Shown: piece by piece, positions 34,901-49,900 of the stretch | How positions within the stretch are numbered: position 1 is the first letter of the stretch | How the letters are laid out: each line of letters starts with the position of its first letter | Source of the DNA: Posidonia oceanica | Taxonomy: Eukaryota > Streptophyta > Magnoliopsida > Alismatales > Posidoniaceae | Reading direction: 5' to 3' | NCBI GenBank assembly: GCA_037176725.1 | Contig: JAZBRS010000075.1 | Coordinates: forward strand, 77,378,001 to 77,442,000 | Length of the DNA: 64,000 bases | The notes under the pieces: model-generated | Told to the model about the DNA's origin: nothing | The model's database searches: none | Seen by the model: the letters and a program-made list of their open reading frames with translations, nothing else | Made by a program: the position numbers and the translations under genes

Positions 34901-37900
34901 GCTTAAGTTCCATGATAAATATTAAATATCTCAAAATGACCAAACTCGTGAAACAAAACCCATAGTACCATTTTAAGCTTTCGAAGCTCCCTCCTCGCGA
35001 TCCTTTGTCTCCATGCACATTGATATGTGATTGCTGCCTTCTGCAAGTTCTTATAATATGAATAATCTCTATGACAACGCCATTTAGCCTGCAAGCAAGG
35101 CATATATACCAATTAGTGTAATAAATGAAATACAGGTCAGCAGAACTTATCAAATCCCCTTATACTTGTAGGGAAAGGTACATAATTAAACCATAAAATT
35201 TTCAAGCAAAATATCCATTTTAATAAAAAAAATAACACTATCGCATTTCAAAGCTAGAAGAAACAAAAACAGATGTTACTAAAATAAAAGTAGGTCTTAT
35301 AGACAACAAAGAGGAAAACATACCTGAATAATAACTGCTGCTTTAGTTTGCTTTCTAAATCTATATTCATTCCGAGCAGTCATCGTCCTAAGTCCTGACT
35401 GCAATGCTATTGCAGATGATCGAAGTTTTGTATATGATTTTCTGGCAACATGCCGGCGCAAATTCTTCTGAATTTTCAATGCTCCTGCTTCACGTCTCAA
35501 ATTCTCATACATGTTACGGGCCAGTCTCCCTACAATATTATAAATGAAAGAAAATTGTAAGATAAGGAAGCCTTTCATATTTCAAAACTCTAGGACGAAT
35601 TTACTGTATAATATCAAAGAGCCAAATGAATAGCAAAAAAATTAGAAGATGTGTCACACCAATTGCTGCTGAAAACTACTTCGTAATAAAATTAGATCTC
35701 CATGTGTACCTCTCCAGAAAGATTGCAAATCAATTATTGCATTGCGCAACATAAGGAATTCTTGACGAGCAATATGTGTCCGAATTTGCCTCTGAATAGT
35801 TCTCGCTGCTCTTCCCAGTACTTCAGCTCTTCTTGCATCTAGCTCAGCCATCTGACCTGCTCTCAAGAAAACTTTGTTCTTGCCAATCTGTCAGAAATCA
35901 CACATTAGTTGGTAATATTAACCAAAGTCTGGTGGAAAGATGTCTTCCAAATGCATTAGCATCAGTCAAACACAACAACTTATTACACACTTTGTTTAAA
36001 ATGGAAGGCATCTGCCATCTGGCTCATAAAACTCAAAAATTACAAGAGTACCTGGTAACCTTTTAGTCCCTTCTTATCTAGAATTTTTTGACAAGCAACC
36101 TTCTCATCAAAGCTGCACATCCAAAGAAGAATAAACAAGAAGCAGCATTATTCAGCACAAGCCTATTTTAGTGATGTTCTAGAAAGAGTGAAGTGTCTGC
36201 TTTTCTAATTAAGCATAGAGGACTAAGACTTACTTTTCATCCAAGACTTCTGGTGCAAGAAGACCAAAACGATGAAGAAATTCATAAAAGGTTCGCCGGG
36301 TAGGATATCCAGCACAGCTGATCCTTATTGCTTCAAGGACACCCTAAAGACAGAACGTAGTATAAAATAACAAAAGAAGTTATTTGGCCAAAATAGGAAT
36401 CAAACTCTACTAGATTGCATTAATGCAAGAGCGAAAATTAGTTCAGCTACTAACACCACAACGCAATTGCTGGATAATGTTGGCGTTCTCAAATATAGCA
36501 GGTTTGAGGACATTATTTGGCTTCACACATCTGATGTAATGAGGCTCTGTTGAACTTAACGTCTCCATTAAAGCTTGAAGTTGGAGCTGAAATGAAATAT
36601 CACATAATTACCATTCATGAAATAATAAAATCAACTTCCTTTTGCATCATGTGGATGGCGACATAATTCATGAGGGCACATAATTTGTGTTAGTGAATTC
36701 AGTCATCACATGGCATATATATATTGTTAATTAAGGAAGCCCCATCTAGGTAATTAACAGAAAAAGCTCCAAGAAAAACATCAGTATCCTAAAGACGTTA
36801 AATAATATTAAGATTAGAGAGGATGGATAGAATTGTGTTATTCATTAAGCAAAAGATTACACATACATATAGCCCATATTAGTTATATGGATATCCATTT
36901 ACCTATATAACTTATAAGGGTCTATAACACTAATCAATAATAGATTAGACACTCTCCTTCAAACAATGGGGTGTATGAAGTAAAAATGATTCCTCTCATC
37001 ACAATGTCTCGTACATAGTGACAGTTGACCTCAATAAGCTTTGTCCATTCATGGTATGCGGGATTATCTGCAATAAAGATAGTTACTTGATTGTCACACT
37101 GCATAGGCATTGGAGTTTTCACTGTAACAGTGATTTTAGCCACATCATCTCACAAGCAGTTTGAGCTATAGAACAATATTCTGCTTCTACATTAGATTTA
37201 GACACCACATTTTGCTTTTTACTTATCCAAGTGACAAGGTTACCTCCTACATAAGTACAATAGTCTGAAGTTGACTTCATGTCCCCTTTATCATCAACAT
37301 AGCTAGAGTCTAAGTAGGCCTCAACTTCAAGATGTTCACGTTTTTTGTATACAAGGCCTTTGCCAGGGTGCCATTAATGTACCCTAATACACATAGAGCA
37401 CCTTTCCAATGGGTCATCTTAGGTTCATGCATAAGCTGACTAGGGATACCAACAACATAAGAAATATCTAGATGTTTGACAGTTAAATAAATCAATTTCC
37501 CGATAAGTCGTCTATATCGTCCAATGTCTATAAAGACTTCTAACGTGCTGTCTCAAAAATCTGGACTTTAATCTACAGGAGTACTTTGTGATTTACATCC
37601 TAGAAGCCCAGTTTCTTGGAGAAGGTCAAGTACATACTTCCTCTATGATAGAGCTGTCTTGCCTCTACCATGAGCAAACTCAATTCCTAAAAAATATCTC
37701 AACCTTCCCATATCTTTTGTGACAAAATACTTCTTAAGATATTCCTTTGTTTCCATAAACCCTGTGGTATCACTACCTGTAAGAAGAATATCGTCAACGT
37801 ACACTACTAGGATAACACTACCCCTGCTATGCCTTTTGATGAACACTAAATGATCAATAGCACAACATTGAAAACCATTTCCCATGATAATCTTACTGAA

Positions 37901-40900
37901 TTTCTCAAAACAGGCTCTTAAACTCTACTTCAAACCATAAATAGCCTTCTTAAGAAGACAGATTCTATCATTCCCATGAGCAACATACCGTGGAGGTTGC
38001 TTCCTAAGTACCTGCTCTGTCAAATCACCATAGAGAAAGACGTTTTTAATATCATAATTCCCGTAACTAGTTGATAGAGAAAGAAAGCAACACACGAATA
38101 AAGTTCAATTTGGCAACAAGTGAGAAGATTTCTGCATAATCAACTCCAAATGTCTGTGTAAAACACAACAAGACGAGCTTTGTATCGATCTACAGAACCA
38201 TTAGGTTTGTACTTTATGGTGTAGACCCAACAACAATCAACCATGTTAATTCCAGTAGGGCAAGAAACCAAGTCCCATATACCACGAGATATCAGTGCCT
38301 CCATCTCCTCATCCATTGCAGCTTTCCAGTAAGGAGCAAAAAGTATTTCTTCGTACTTCCTAGGAGAAGACTCAGACAAAATGGACAACGTAAACTGATG
38401 AAAAGACAGATAAAGACGATCATAGGAAATAAAATGAGAAATAGGATGAGTAATGGTAGAGTGCTTACCCTTCCGAAGAGCAACGCGTACATGAAAGTCT
38501 AAGGGAGAAGGAACTGCTGACGTGTGAGTTGACTTGACAGGAGGTGGCTGATGTTCCCACTGTCGACGTTGATATACCTGCAAAGGATGAGGTGGAGTTT
38601 CTATAACAACTGGCACGTCATTAGTGGTGGTGGAGTCCTTAACAGGAGTAGGAAGAGGGATACTCCCAAGACAGAGTTCATCAAGACTCATAGAAAGACT
38701 AGGACTCAAAGAAGGTAATATCAGCAGAGATAAAGTGCCATCGAGTAGTAGGATGGTAACACCTGTACCCTTTTTGAGTCCGAGAATACCACACAAACAC
38801 ATATTTAATGGAACGATGTGAGAGTTTATCAAGACCCGGTGAAAGATCTTGAATAAAGGCAACACATCCAAACACCTTAGGAGGTAAATGAAATAAGGGA
38901 ATATCAGAAGACAACCTTGTAAAAGGTAAGTCCCTACCAAGAGTGGCAGAGGACATCCTGTTGATAAGATAAGAAGCCGTAAGAACAACATCACAAATAC
39001 TTAAAAACATTCATCTGCAACATAATGGTGCAAACAACATCTAGAATATGGATGTGTTTTCTTTCTGCAACACTATTTTGTTGAGATGTGCAAGGACACA
39101 TAGTTTGATGTAAAATTCCCAAGAAAGCACAATAATTTTAAAGATCATTTTTAATAAACTCCAAAGCATTATTAGTGCAAAAAAAAAAAGGAAAAGTAGA
39201 AAATTGGGTGATTATTTCAGCAAAAAAAATGTTTAATGACATCAAGAACATGCACTCTGTCTTTGAGGAGATACACCCATGAAACACGAGAACAATCATC
39301 TATAAAAACAATAAATAACAATAACTAGACACAGACGAGACGTGAGCAGGATCCTAGATATCACAATGAAATAACTCAAATAAACCTTGACCAGTACAAA
39401 GAGCAGGACGCTTGTAGGTAGCACAACAATACTTACCTAACTAACATGACTGTTACTCACTTATCTGAAATCCAAGAAAGAGCCTGCTGAAGTTTGTGAT
39501 AAGAGGGGTGACAAAGACGATAGTGTCATAGAATCAAGGACTCTGGAGTGGACACTGAAGACGCCAATTCTCTAGGTATCTCATCACAAGCCACCACGCT
39601 CACAGTCTAAACCAATCCTTCATCCCGTCTACAGATCCTTAAAAGTACAATGAAAATGGAAAAAAGTCACGCAACAATATAAAGTTTTAGTGATAGCACT
39701 GATGGAAAGAACTTGATTAAGGGTAAGTTAGGAAGACACTTGAACAACCCTTTCCCCAGAGACAATACACCAACGACCATTGACAATAGAAACAAAACAA
39801 ATCTCAGATAAACTAGAGAAGTGAGTCACATGTACGTGGCATGTGTGTAGAAATACCTGAGTCTATAATCCAGAAACAATCCTTAGAAGCTAAGAAAGCA
39901 CAAGTTATGGCATGAGAGGTAGTGGCGAAGGGTTGGTTTGCTTGCAACGGAAGGAATTCCCCGTAATCGAGTTGTGAGATAGTCACCAAGGTAGACGAAG
40001 ACTAGTCATCAGGAGAGCTTTGTGATAGCATGTTGAGCCTATTTAGGTTTGCCGAACTTGTCCCAACATTTGTCAGAGGTGTGGTTAGTCCGACCACAGT
40101 GATCACACTTGCGAGTCACACATCTTCCCCCCAAATAATAGCCTCGGCTACGTCCACTAGAAGAAACTAGAAGTGGGGACACTAGTAGAAACACGTAACG
40201 CACGGGCAAATATTGAGGACAAAGATGAAACAGTATCAACACCAAGTACAAGTACCTGGCCATGAATTTGGGAGGCAAACCATCGCGATATTCTTTGAGG
40301 ATCCTTGCAACAGTGACAATGGATTGATGAGTATCCAATTCATCCATAACTGAGTGAAGCGAGGTGCAAAACTCCTGAACAGAACGATATCCTTGTTGAA
40401 GAGAGAAGACATGAGATATGTTCTTCTCATGGCCATACGTTTCCTTTAACATATCCAATATCCTTTTGGCTGGAGTCAAAAACATCGCATCTGAAGCAAT
40501 ATTAGGTTTTATGTTATTGACAAGCCATGATATAACTCCACAGTCAAAAGCAAATGAATTATCATAAGTGGGATCTTTTGCAGTAGGTGAGTCATTGATG
40601 ACGTGCTTCACTTTCTGATGGGCACCAAGAAACACAATAAATGCTTTTGACCACAAGAGATAGTTGCTACTATTGAGTTTGATAGTAGTACCGTCAAGAA
40701 GTCACAGCCATGCATCACCAATAGCATTGGAGGTAGAAGAAGAGACCATGGTACACACCACCATGACGAACAACAATCACGAACACATGAACAAGGCTGG
40801 ATATCAGCCACCAACATAGAATCAAGCTAGATCAACCCACGAGTAGCACACATAGAGGGCATATGGATGCCCCACAGGAGAACGACAGGCCTTGCCACCC

Positions 40901-43900
40901 GCTTTACATAGGGTGGAGCCGATGACACAAGCTACAGGATCGTCTAAGGGGAGAACCAGCAGGAGAGGAGGAAGATGCCCATGGAAGGGAAGGAAGACGC
41001 CGACGGAAGAGGAGGGACATGTCGACGAGAGAGGAGGGAAACCCCAACCAGGTCTACAAGTCTACAGCACAGGAGGAAGGCAGGACAGAGCCCGACGACG
41101 ACTGCGTACAGCGGCGGCAGTGGCGAGATTGGATAGGGTGGAGGGTGGCGACTAGAGTTTTCTCTTTTCTTAACCTTACTAATGGTACCATGTTAAAATT
41201 AGAGAGGATGAATAGAATTGTATAATTCATTAAGCAAAGGATTACACATATATATAGCCTATATTAGTTACATGGATATCCATTTACCCATATAACTTAT
41301 AATGGTCTATAATACTAACTAATAATAGATCTAACAAATAATTTATCCTATGTTCTTTAAGTGCTACATCAGAAGAAGAAAAACACAAGAGGCTTCGTGA
41401 AATTCATTATACTGTAACTATCATGGATTTCCTACCTAATGCTAATAAATTTGGCTCATAATATAAATTAACAGCTGTCAGCCAGTATTATGTAGTTCAT
41501 TTAAAAACCACAAGCAGTTTTTCCAGTTCTCACTAGCATAAATCCATCATGCAGCTTTTGTACCACTGTGCTACTTGGGTGTCCAAGATGATCACCCAGT
41601 TCCAATGGAAACAAGCATGGAAATTTCTGGATTGGACAAAAATAGGTGAAGCAACTTAGACCCTCAGACTCTTGATCAAGGGTTGAAAAAATACAATGCC
41701 TTGGGTCAGCCTGAGTCCAGTGTAAATCATGTTTTGCATGGTGCCCTGTGACCACCTTGCCATTTAATTCAGGAATGAAAAGACCGTCGCTGCACTTAAG
41801 CCACCTACATTTTGGCAATTCATATATCTTTTAAGGCTCTACTTAGTTAATATGTGTTCAATTCAGTGACTACAATGCCTTGGGTTCAGCCTTACGCATC
41901 CAGTGTAAATCATTTTTCTCATGGCAGCTCATCAGCAGGTTGACATTTACTTAAACCACCTACATTTTGGCATTCAATAAATTTCTTGAGGTCCTACTCA
42001 ATAAAATGGTATTTGATTCAATTTTCAAAAAGAAAAATGCAACGGATTCATCTGTGACCATGTCTCATTTCCCGAGTTTTATAATACTTGTTTCTTAAGG
42101 TTAACCAAAGTCTCTTCCTTTTACAGGACTATGGAGAAGACAAAACTTATGATTCCATTTCTGACTGAATATGGATGAATCATAAGAATTGCGCAAACAC
42201 TACAAAGGGAAGCTGATTAAGAATATTCTATTTTCTGGCTTTAAAAAAGGATAGTCCATTTTAAGATATCACACCAGGGTTGAATCACAGACAGGCAAAG
42301 TGTCAGCTTTCAGAACATGAGGGTCAGCAACTCTGGAAACTGGCAACCAAGGGTGAGGCATTAGTCAGTTAGTCCAAACATCCTTCCAATTTTAATTGAC
42401 CTAGCTCATACCACAAAGATTACACTAGCATCACATATTCATCCACTCCACATCTAGATGTTTAAATTTAGGTATGAATAGGTTAACAAAAAACATGTAA
42501 ACCATTAACAAGCCTTAGTCCCTGTTATTACACAAATATGGACATCCAACTCAAAACCAATTGACAATGTCCAGCTATATATAACCACAAATTTCAGTCT
42601 TCACTTCTTGCAATGTGAAACTATTCCAACACTCTTCCTCACTTGTGACCTCTTTTAGGTCCAACAAGCGTCTCTTTTGAATATAGGTGGATGTGCGTGG
42701 ACTTGACCTGTTTGGGCCTCTTTTGGCTCTAATGCCATATTGAAATATGAACATCCAACTCAAAATCAATTGACTATGGTGGAGAGATCCATTTATATAT
42801 AACTATAAGTCCAATCCTTACTTTTTCCAATGTAGACTATTCTAACACTCTCCTACTTGTGGCCTTTTTTAAACCCAACAAGTGTCTCTTCTGAACATGG
42901 ATGGATGTGTGTGGACTTGAGCCTTTTTGTCTCAGATACCATGTTGAAATATGAACACTCAATTCAAAATCAATTGGCAATGAGTAGAGGGATTCAACCA
43001 TATAGAACCATAAGTCTCAGTCCTCACTTTTTCTAATGTGGGACTATTCCAACAATACCAAATGTCTCTATTTTAATTCAAAGACTTAATTTCAGAAAAG
43101 TTCAACAAGATGCAAAGTAAAGATTGCAAGATAGGATATACCTAACTACATAACTAAGATCCAATATCAGGCTTTCACATCAGCATCTTTGGCTATTATT
43201 CCAATACAAAACAGTTAAAATGATGTTTTCTTCATGTTGAGTTGTGTCATTTACAAATGTAGTGATATGAATTAGAGGTAGGATAACTAATGAATGGTAA
43301 GAGGCCTTAGGTCAATCCAAAACAAAGATAGGTAAGCTCATTACTAGAAGATAGATAAAGACACATGTCAATAAGTTAAATCTTAAAAACCATAGAGGTG
43401 TCTCTTGGACAGACTTGAATACCATGTATAGAGTGTCAAAATCGGGAATAAGGAGGCAAAAATCCATTAACATATACACTTTAATAAATTAAAAGTTAAA
43501 CAAAGAAAATTGTTCTACCTTAAAACGTGAACCAATTGAAGAAAATTTGGAAGACTTTGATGTCTCTTCAGGAGGTGGTGGAAACAAACCAGACACAAAG
43601 GAACATTTTGAAGCCCCCATCAAATCCTGGTGTTCTGCCACCACATAATCTTTATTCTTGTCAAGGAAATAATCAGCTTGATATATTACCTGGAATATTT
43701 ACAGTGATTATAATTAGGGAAACCAGAATCTAGAAATACATTATATAGAAAATAAGAACTATATGGAGGCATACCTCCCCTGCATAATGAGAAATAGTGA
43801 AAGCTGTGCGAGAGAGCTTTGGCTTAAGAAACCGCTTGTTATTTTTAAATGTTTGGTATAACTTCTGAGAGAATGTCTCGTGTGTTGATCTAGGGAACAT

Positions 43901-46900
43901 GCTGCATTACACATCAGGAGAATAACATTAGGCAAGAAAGCTAAACATGCTATCTTATTCTGATGGATGCTATGATAAACATGTAATAAGACTTGTAAAT
44001 GCTCCCACAGGATAAAGTGACCTAAAATAGGGGAAAGAGTATATAGACCAAAAAAAATAGATGCATACCAGGCCTCATCTAGAAGTGCAATTATTCCACC
44101 TGGTTTCTGCATAGAGGTACTTCATTGTTAAGGCATTGCAGAAAACCAGGAATTACTGCAATACAAAGAAAATACGAATGCTATCCACAAGAGTATTAGC
44201 GATGCTCTCTCTCTTTAGAAGGAGAGACTGCACACACATAAGCAAGAAACAATCATAAATAAAATATTTACGAGGCAGCAGATTCTCTACTCCTTGGAAG
44301 CAAGAGCGAGATATGCACTGTAATATTTCTATTACAATGGACAGCTGCTCTCTCCCCTATCATGGCGAATCTCTCATAACCTGGCCTGACCTTAAATCAT
44401 TTATAACTGTTGCTAGACTGTTGCTCCCATACTATCACTACTCACTAGTTAAGTATTCTACAATTGACCCAAAAATACGGGCCTGGTGGACAGTATGTCC
44501 TAATTGTCCTCTGTGCTTGAATCTGGAATGCATGAAATCAACCCTAACACTTCCCATGAAAACAAAAATAAAGACTATTATGATTGATCTATCTTAGGAG
44601 TCGAGGCTTGTGAAATACCAAAAAGAAAAAAGAAACTAGGTCAGGGCCCATTTGGTGTAGCAGTAGCTTACAATAGTATCTGCGATTATAGAGAAGTATT
44701 TTAAACATAAATTACAAATACAATGCCTCCTAAGAGATAAAAATCTCCAAAGGAATTGCTTACAAACACTTGTGATTGCACGCCATACAAAGAGTATTTC
44801 TTTTTGTTTTTCATAAACAATTGCATCTAGCATTCTAGATTGATTTGCAATATAAAAGTATACAACATAGAAATCTGTGATGAGCTAAATTTTTTTGTCC
44901 CAGAATAACAACAGCAACAACCATGCCTTAATCCCACTATATCGGGTCAGCAACATGAATCCATTCTATCTATTTAGCTCTATTCATTTCTACTTCCTTA
45001 GTTATACTAAGCATATTTAAATCCTTCTTATAATTTCTAGCCATGTGATCTTAGGTCTTCCTCTACAACTAGTTATCTTTTTCTTACAAGTGTCCCTAAA
45101 GGTCTTCATAAAAAGCATTTTTTTGATTGGTAATCAAAGAAAATTTTATTGAAAAACATTTTAAAAGAAATACAAGGAAAGACAACACTTATCAAGAAGA
45201 TAAACCCCATAAGGAGAGAGAAAAACCAAAAGACCCAAGCTAAACAATCAAAAGGCCCTGTAGCCAATCACAAAGAAAAACATGAGACTCCTCAAGCCCA
45301 CCCAAAGCTAGACACCATTCCATGATGTGCTAATGACACTTGTACTTTGTACTCTTTGAAACACGATTTTCATGACAAATTACCAACAGATACTAACTTG
45401 GCCTTGTACTGAAGCCAATTCCTCCGTAACGACAAACACATGTCTGCAAGCAACTTAATCTCATTCTAAGAATAGGCTTCTATCACTCTGATTCTAAGAA
45501 AGGAAACAGAATCATGTGAATAAAAGAAAATGTTTCTACTATTTTGTGCCTATCAGGGAATCTGCAAAGATGAGCATAGCTGTCTCAAGTTTTTTGAAAA
45601 CAATGCACAAGAGAAAGACAAAAATGCACCTTCTCTATAAGGTCCAGCACGTCTTGGTTATCAACAAACTCGATGTAGCTCCAATCTATTTCCTCCTTTG
45701 CGTACTCTTCCTGCTCCATTTTGAAAACATGCTGCCAGCAGAATAAATTTGTATCAGAACATGAGTAAGCCAAACTATTGCATTTCCAAAAGCTGCTTGA
45801 AAACTAACCAACCTGGTTAAAGTGTTGTTGTAGCTTCTCATTTGTAAAATTAATACAGAATTGTTCAAAACTGTTTCCAAGGCAATATAAATCGGACATC
45901 AATAAGTTTTATGGTAAAAAAAGAATCAACAAAACATTTGCAAAATTCACATGTAGTTAAATCCTTACCTGTTGATTTTAAAACTTTCAAAACCATAAAT
46001 ATCAAGAACTCCAATCAATGACTTTGAATTTGGGTCCTGCCCAATGGAAACATTAATTTTATCCACCAGCCTGTAGAGAGTGTTATGAAAATCATCAAGT
46101 AGCTAAATTAAAAGAAATAATAGGAAATACTCTTAGATGTGATATTTAGGTTGAGCAAGAAATAAGATAATTACCAATCGAATAAGCGAGAGTATAATGT
46201 TTTTGCTAAACCATCTCTACTGACTATTGCAGAGTCCGGATCAAGAGTTCTTGTAATAACTTCTTCAGGTGTGACCATTACACGTTTAATCAAAGCATCT
46301 TCTAGTCCCTGGGCATCACACCTGTCACCAAATATTCACCAACACAGGAATCAAAGAAATCGTGTGTCAAACACATGAAGGACAACACAGTGAAAACCCC
46401 TCTATAGATAACAACAAAAACAACACCACTCTGAATACACAAATTCTAAATAGAGAACATACATAAGAAGTTCAGCTGCTGTCTTAAGGTGAAACATTGA
46501 CTTCTTATCCTTGACAACAGAAGAATCTATCTCTTTCCCCTTGGCAAAATCGATATTTCCAACATGAAGAATAGCAGCAACAACTCTAAATATTGCCTCC
46601 TGAAACAATAAGAAATTTATTAATAAAGAATAGTTTCAAATGTAGATACGGTTTTTTTTGCGTAAGAACCAAGAAAGAAACTAACCTGTTCTTCTTCACA
46701 GATTCCTACTATATCCATGGCCCTCCTGGTGGCAAGATATTCAAGAGCATCATCAACATCATCTAATTTGTGACATTTGGATTGGTTAAGATAATGGAAA
46801 TCACTGGGGCTGCCCAACTTATACTTTGCAATATCCTGTTCATGACAAATGGATTTTGGTTCTAAACAGTCATTTCCCTGTAAGTCCAAGACATTAAGGC

Positions 46901-49900
46901 AGCTGGTGCAAAAAAACAAGCTTGGTAGGATATTGAATACCTGCTCTGGAGCTGCACAAAGAAGGTAGAAACAGTGGTAGTTTCTCTCTGGGTCATTTAT
47001 CTGGCAAACACGGGAACGTTCTAGCAAGTAAGTCCTAATAGCAGCTCCAGATATCCTTCCACTCTTGTCAAACTGGATCTCAACAAATTTCCCAAATCGA
47101 CTTCAGGGTGGTACATGAAAGGGGAAAAGGGTGGAGTTTAATTGATTATCTGAGTGGTAAAAATAAATATTGTATATGAGAATAAGAGAACTAAAATCAT
47201 ATCCAATGAAACATCAGTTGTTTGACCGTATTAAACAATTACCCATTTAAGAAGCAAAAACTAACAGACAAGGTGTCTTTCTGTCCAAGTAAGTGTTAAC
47301 AGTGCTTACCTAGAGTTGTTATTCCGGACGGTTTTGGCATTGCCAAATGCTTCAAGAACGGGATTTGACTGTAATTTATCATCAAAATGGTGTTATTTAG
47401 ACAAAACTAAATATTAAAAGAATCCAAAACCTATGATTATCATCATTACAAGAATATAGACAGAAACAATGTTTGAAAAAATGGAAAACAGCATTTACAC
47501 GGATTGAGTCTCTAAACATTTTTTGAAGAAATGGGGGTTTAATGAAAAAACGGTCGAAATTAATAAAAATAAATATAAATATAAAATGCATATAACTAAC
47601 AATATTCAATATATGGAACTATTATTCAAACACAAGTGATATAATTCAAAAAACATAACTTAAATATGTGTAATTATCAGTCAACCAGGAGTGTGTAATT
47701 ATCATTTAACCATGATAATTCAAAAAATAAATTAAATAACTAAATAAGTGACAAACATAAGTAAACAAATAAGTACCTAGATAATCAAAATATGTTAATG
47801 ACAAGGAATCATTAACATTATATTAAAAAAATGGCCGTTTTTACTCAAAAAACGGTATCATGTTAAAAACGTTTAAAAAGTGTTTTAACAGTCGCTTTTT
47901 TCACTTTTTCGAACAATGAATACAAATACTTACGTATGGAACAAAAAAATTTACTATCACGCATTCATGTGATTGCTTAAGCTTACTTCCAAGACTTGCT
48001 GTTCAACTGTTCTTCCTTCAATTCCAGACCGCCCACCTAGGTAGGCAAGATACCTCATGAGCATCTTTGTAGTTTCAGTTTTGCCAGCACCACTTTCTCC
48101 ACTAACAAGAATAGAGTTGCTCTTGCCTTCATTTATCATTGCCCTGTTGACAGAAGAATGTACAGGTTAACTAGACTCAAAAGACCAGATATCAAATATG
48201 TGGAAATAATCACCTGTATGCAACATCCGCGACTGCAAAAACATGAGGACTTAGTTCACCAAATCCAGCTCCTTTGTATTGTTCCATCATGTGTGTGTCA
48301 TAAAGATGAGGCAGTCTTTGAAATGGGTTTATAGCAATCAAAATATTACCAGTGTAAGTCTGAAAGAAAATAAATTCAGACATCAGCACCCTGAAGATCA
48401 TCCAAAACAAAACAAAACCTGTTTATTCCTGTCAACAGAAACTTACATATATTTCATTAAGTTCATATCTAGCAGACAGATTTTGCAGAACCCCAGGTTC
48501 ATGCAGATATGATAGTTTAGTCATGTCATCAACGCCTCCAGGTGGGGCTTCAGTATCTTCAGGGAAGACATTTGATAATTTCGCAACCACCTGCACATGA
48601 ACATTGAATAGGAAAACTCAAATTATAATATTAAAATGATACCATTACTTATTTTGACAGACTATTCACATCAAACCCACATTCTCACTCATAACTGGCT
48701 TTGCAACTCTGGCAACATTAAATTCTGTTGCAAAATTCACAGATTATGTGATTTGATTGCCTAAGATTACAGCTCTTGTCATTTAAAAGATAACTCATTG
48801 ATGTTGCCACGCTAGTGTTCCCAAAATTTTGCCTCAAAGTATGCATTTTAAACATTAATAATCATTTATCAAGATGTTCAAAATATGTAATAGAAAGATG
48901 TGGCTGAATATTTATGTGCCAAACCCTTTAAGACACTTTTTGGGGTAGTAAACATACGCATCAATATATTCTAAGCATATAGAAAGTACACATGTATTGT
49001 AAGTTATAAGCAAATTTTTAGCCTATTTATTCAAAGTTATCCACTTCTTGATAGAAAATTTTTACCAGAATGTTTAAGCAAAGCAGCAATGCATGTTAAT
49101 ATTGGAGAATGACCTATGGGAATACATGAAATTAGAATACAAAAAGAAAAAGAGGTTTTAGAAGTCTCAGCATATCAAGGACATCGATAAGGCATGGAAT
49201 GCCAATTTCTCAAATAAGGGCCTAAAGAAAGAGGCTGAACTAACAAAACCTTAATGGGGTTTTAAAGTTCATTCCCTGAAAATAAGTTTCCAATATCAAA
49301 ATCATGAAACAACCAAAAAACTTTTGTTCATTTTGCCCACAAGCAAATGCCAAAGTTTGACAAGCTACAATACAAAAGGTCTTGGAACTTGTGCTACCCT
49401 CGCTGCAAATATGGTGTTTGGTTATAGTAATTAAGATCTTAACATGATAATATGGTATTAGAGCTCTGACCTCTGGTTAGCAACCCTCTGATGTACTTTT
49501 TGCTGAATTTCTCGTTAACATCGTTCTGTTATATTAATATATCATTGGATTCTAAAATAATATTTAAGGCAACCACATTGTGCTGGGGTTAATGTTTAAT
49601 GACTACTGCAGAACTAAAACAAGCCCATACTGAAAGCTCAATTGTTTAAAAAATGAGCCCTTGCTACGCCCTGAGTTTAGCTCATTTGTTACAAACGCAA
49701 ATTTGATTCACGCTAAATAACAGAAAATGAGAAGAACTCAGACTGACTTGTAATTCAGAGCTTAGTTGACACCTAACTCCGTATGTAAGTCAGGTCCAAA
49801 CAATTCAACGCCATGTTTCCTCTAAGGATAATTTTTCTAATGGTTAACAATCCAAAGACAACAAATAATTATGAATTCTCATTTGTTATATATGATATTT

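Larger units (their letters stand above)
36806..41336 (-). mobile_element. Defective Ty1-copia retrotransposon in a myosin intron
   Basis: Two 146-bp direct terminal repeats (36806-36951 and 41191-41336) are flanked by the same 5-base target duplication AATAA (36801-36805 and 41337-41341). On the minus strand the order is 5' repeat, primer-binding site TGGTACCA beside it, gag, integrase, reverse transcriptase, RNase H, a purine tract GAAGGAGAG, then the 3' repeat. Integrase ahead of reverse transcriptase defines copia. I count about 17 differences between the repeats, so the insertion is not recent. It lies in the same orientation as the myosin and wholly inside an intron. Confidence 0.92.

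Noticed and set aside
40892..41225. Arg/Gly-rich plus-strand frames near the copia 5' end
   Set aside because: They lie in the untranslated leader of the retroelement, antisense to it.
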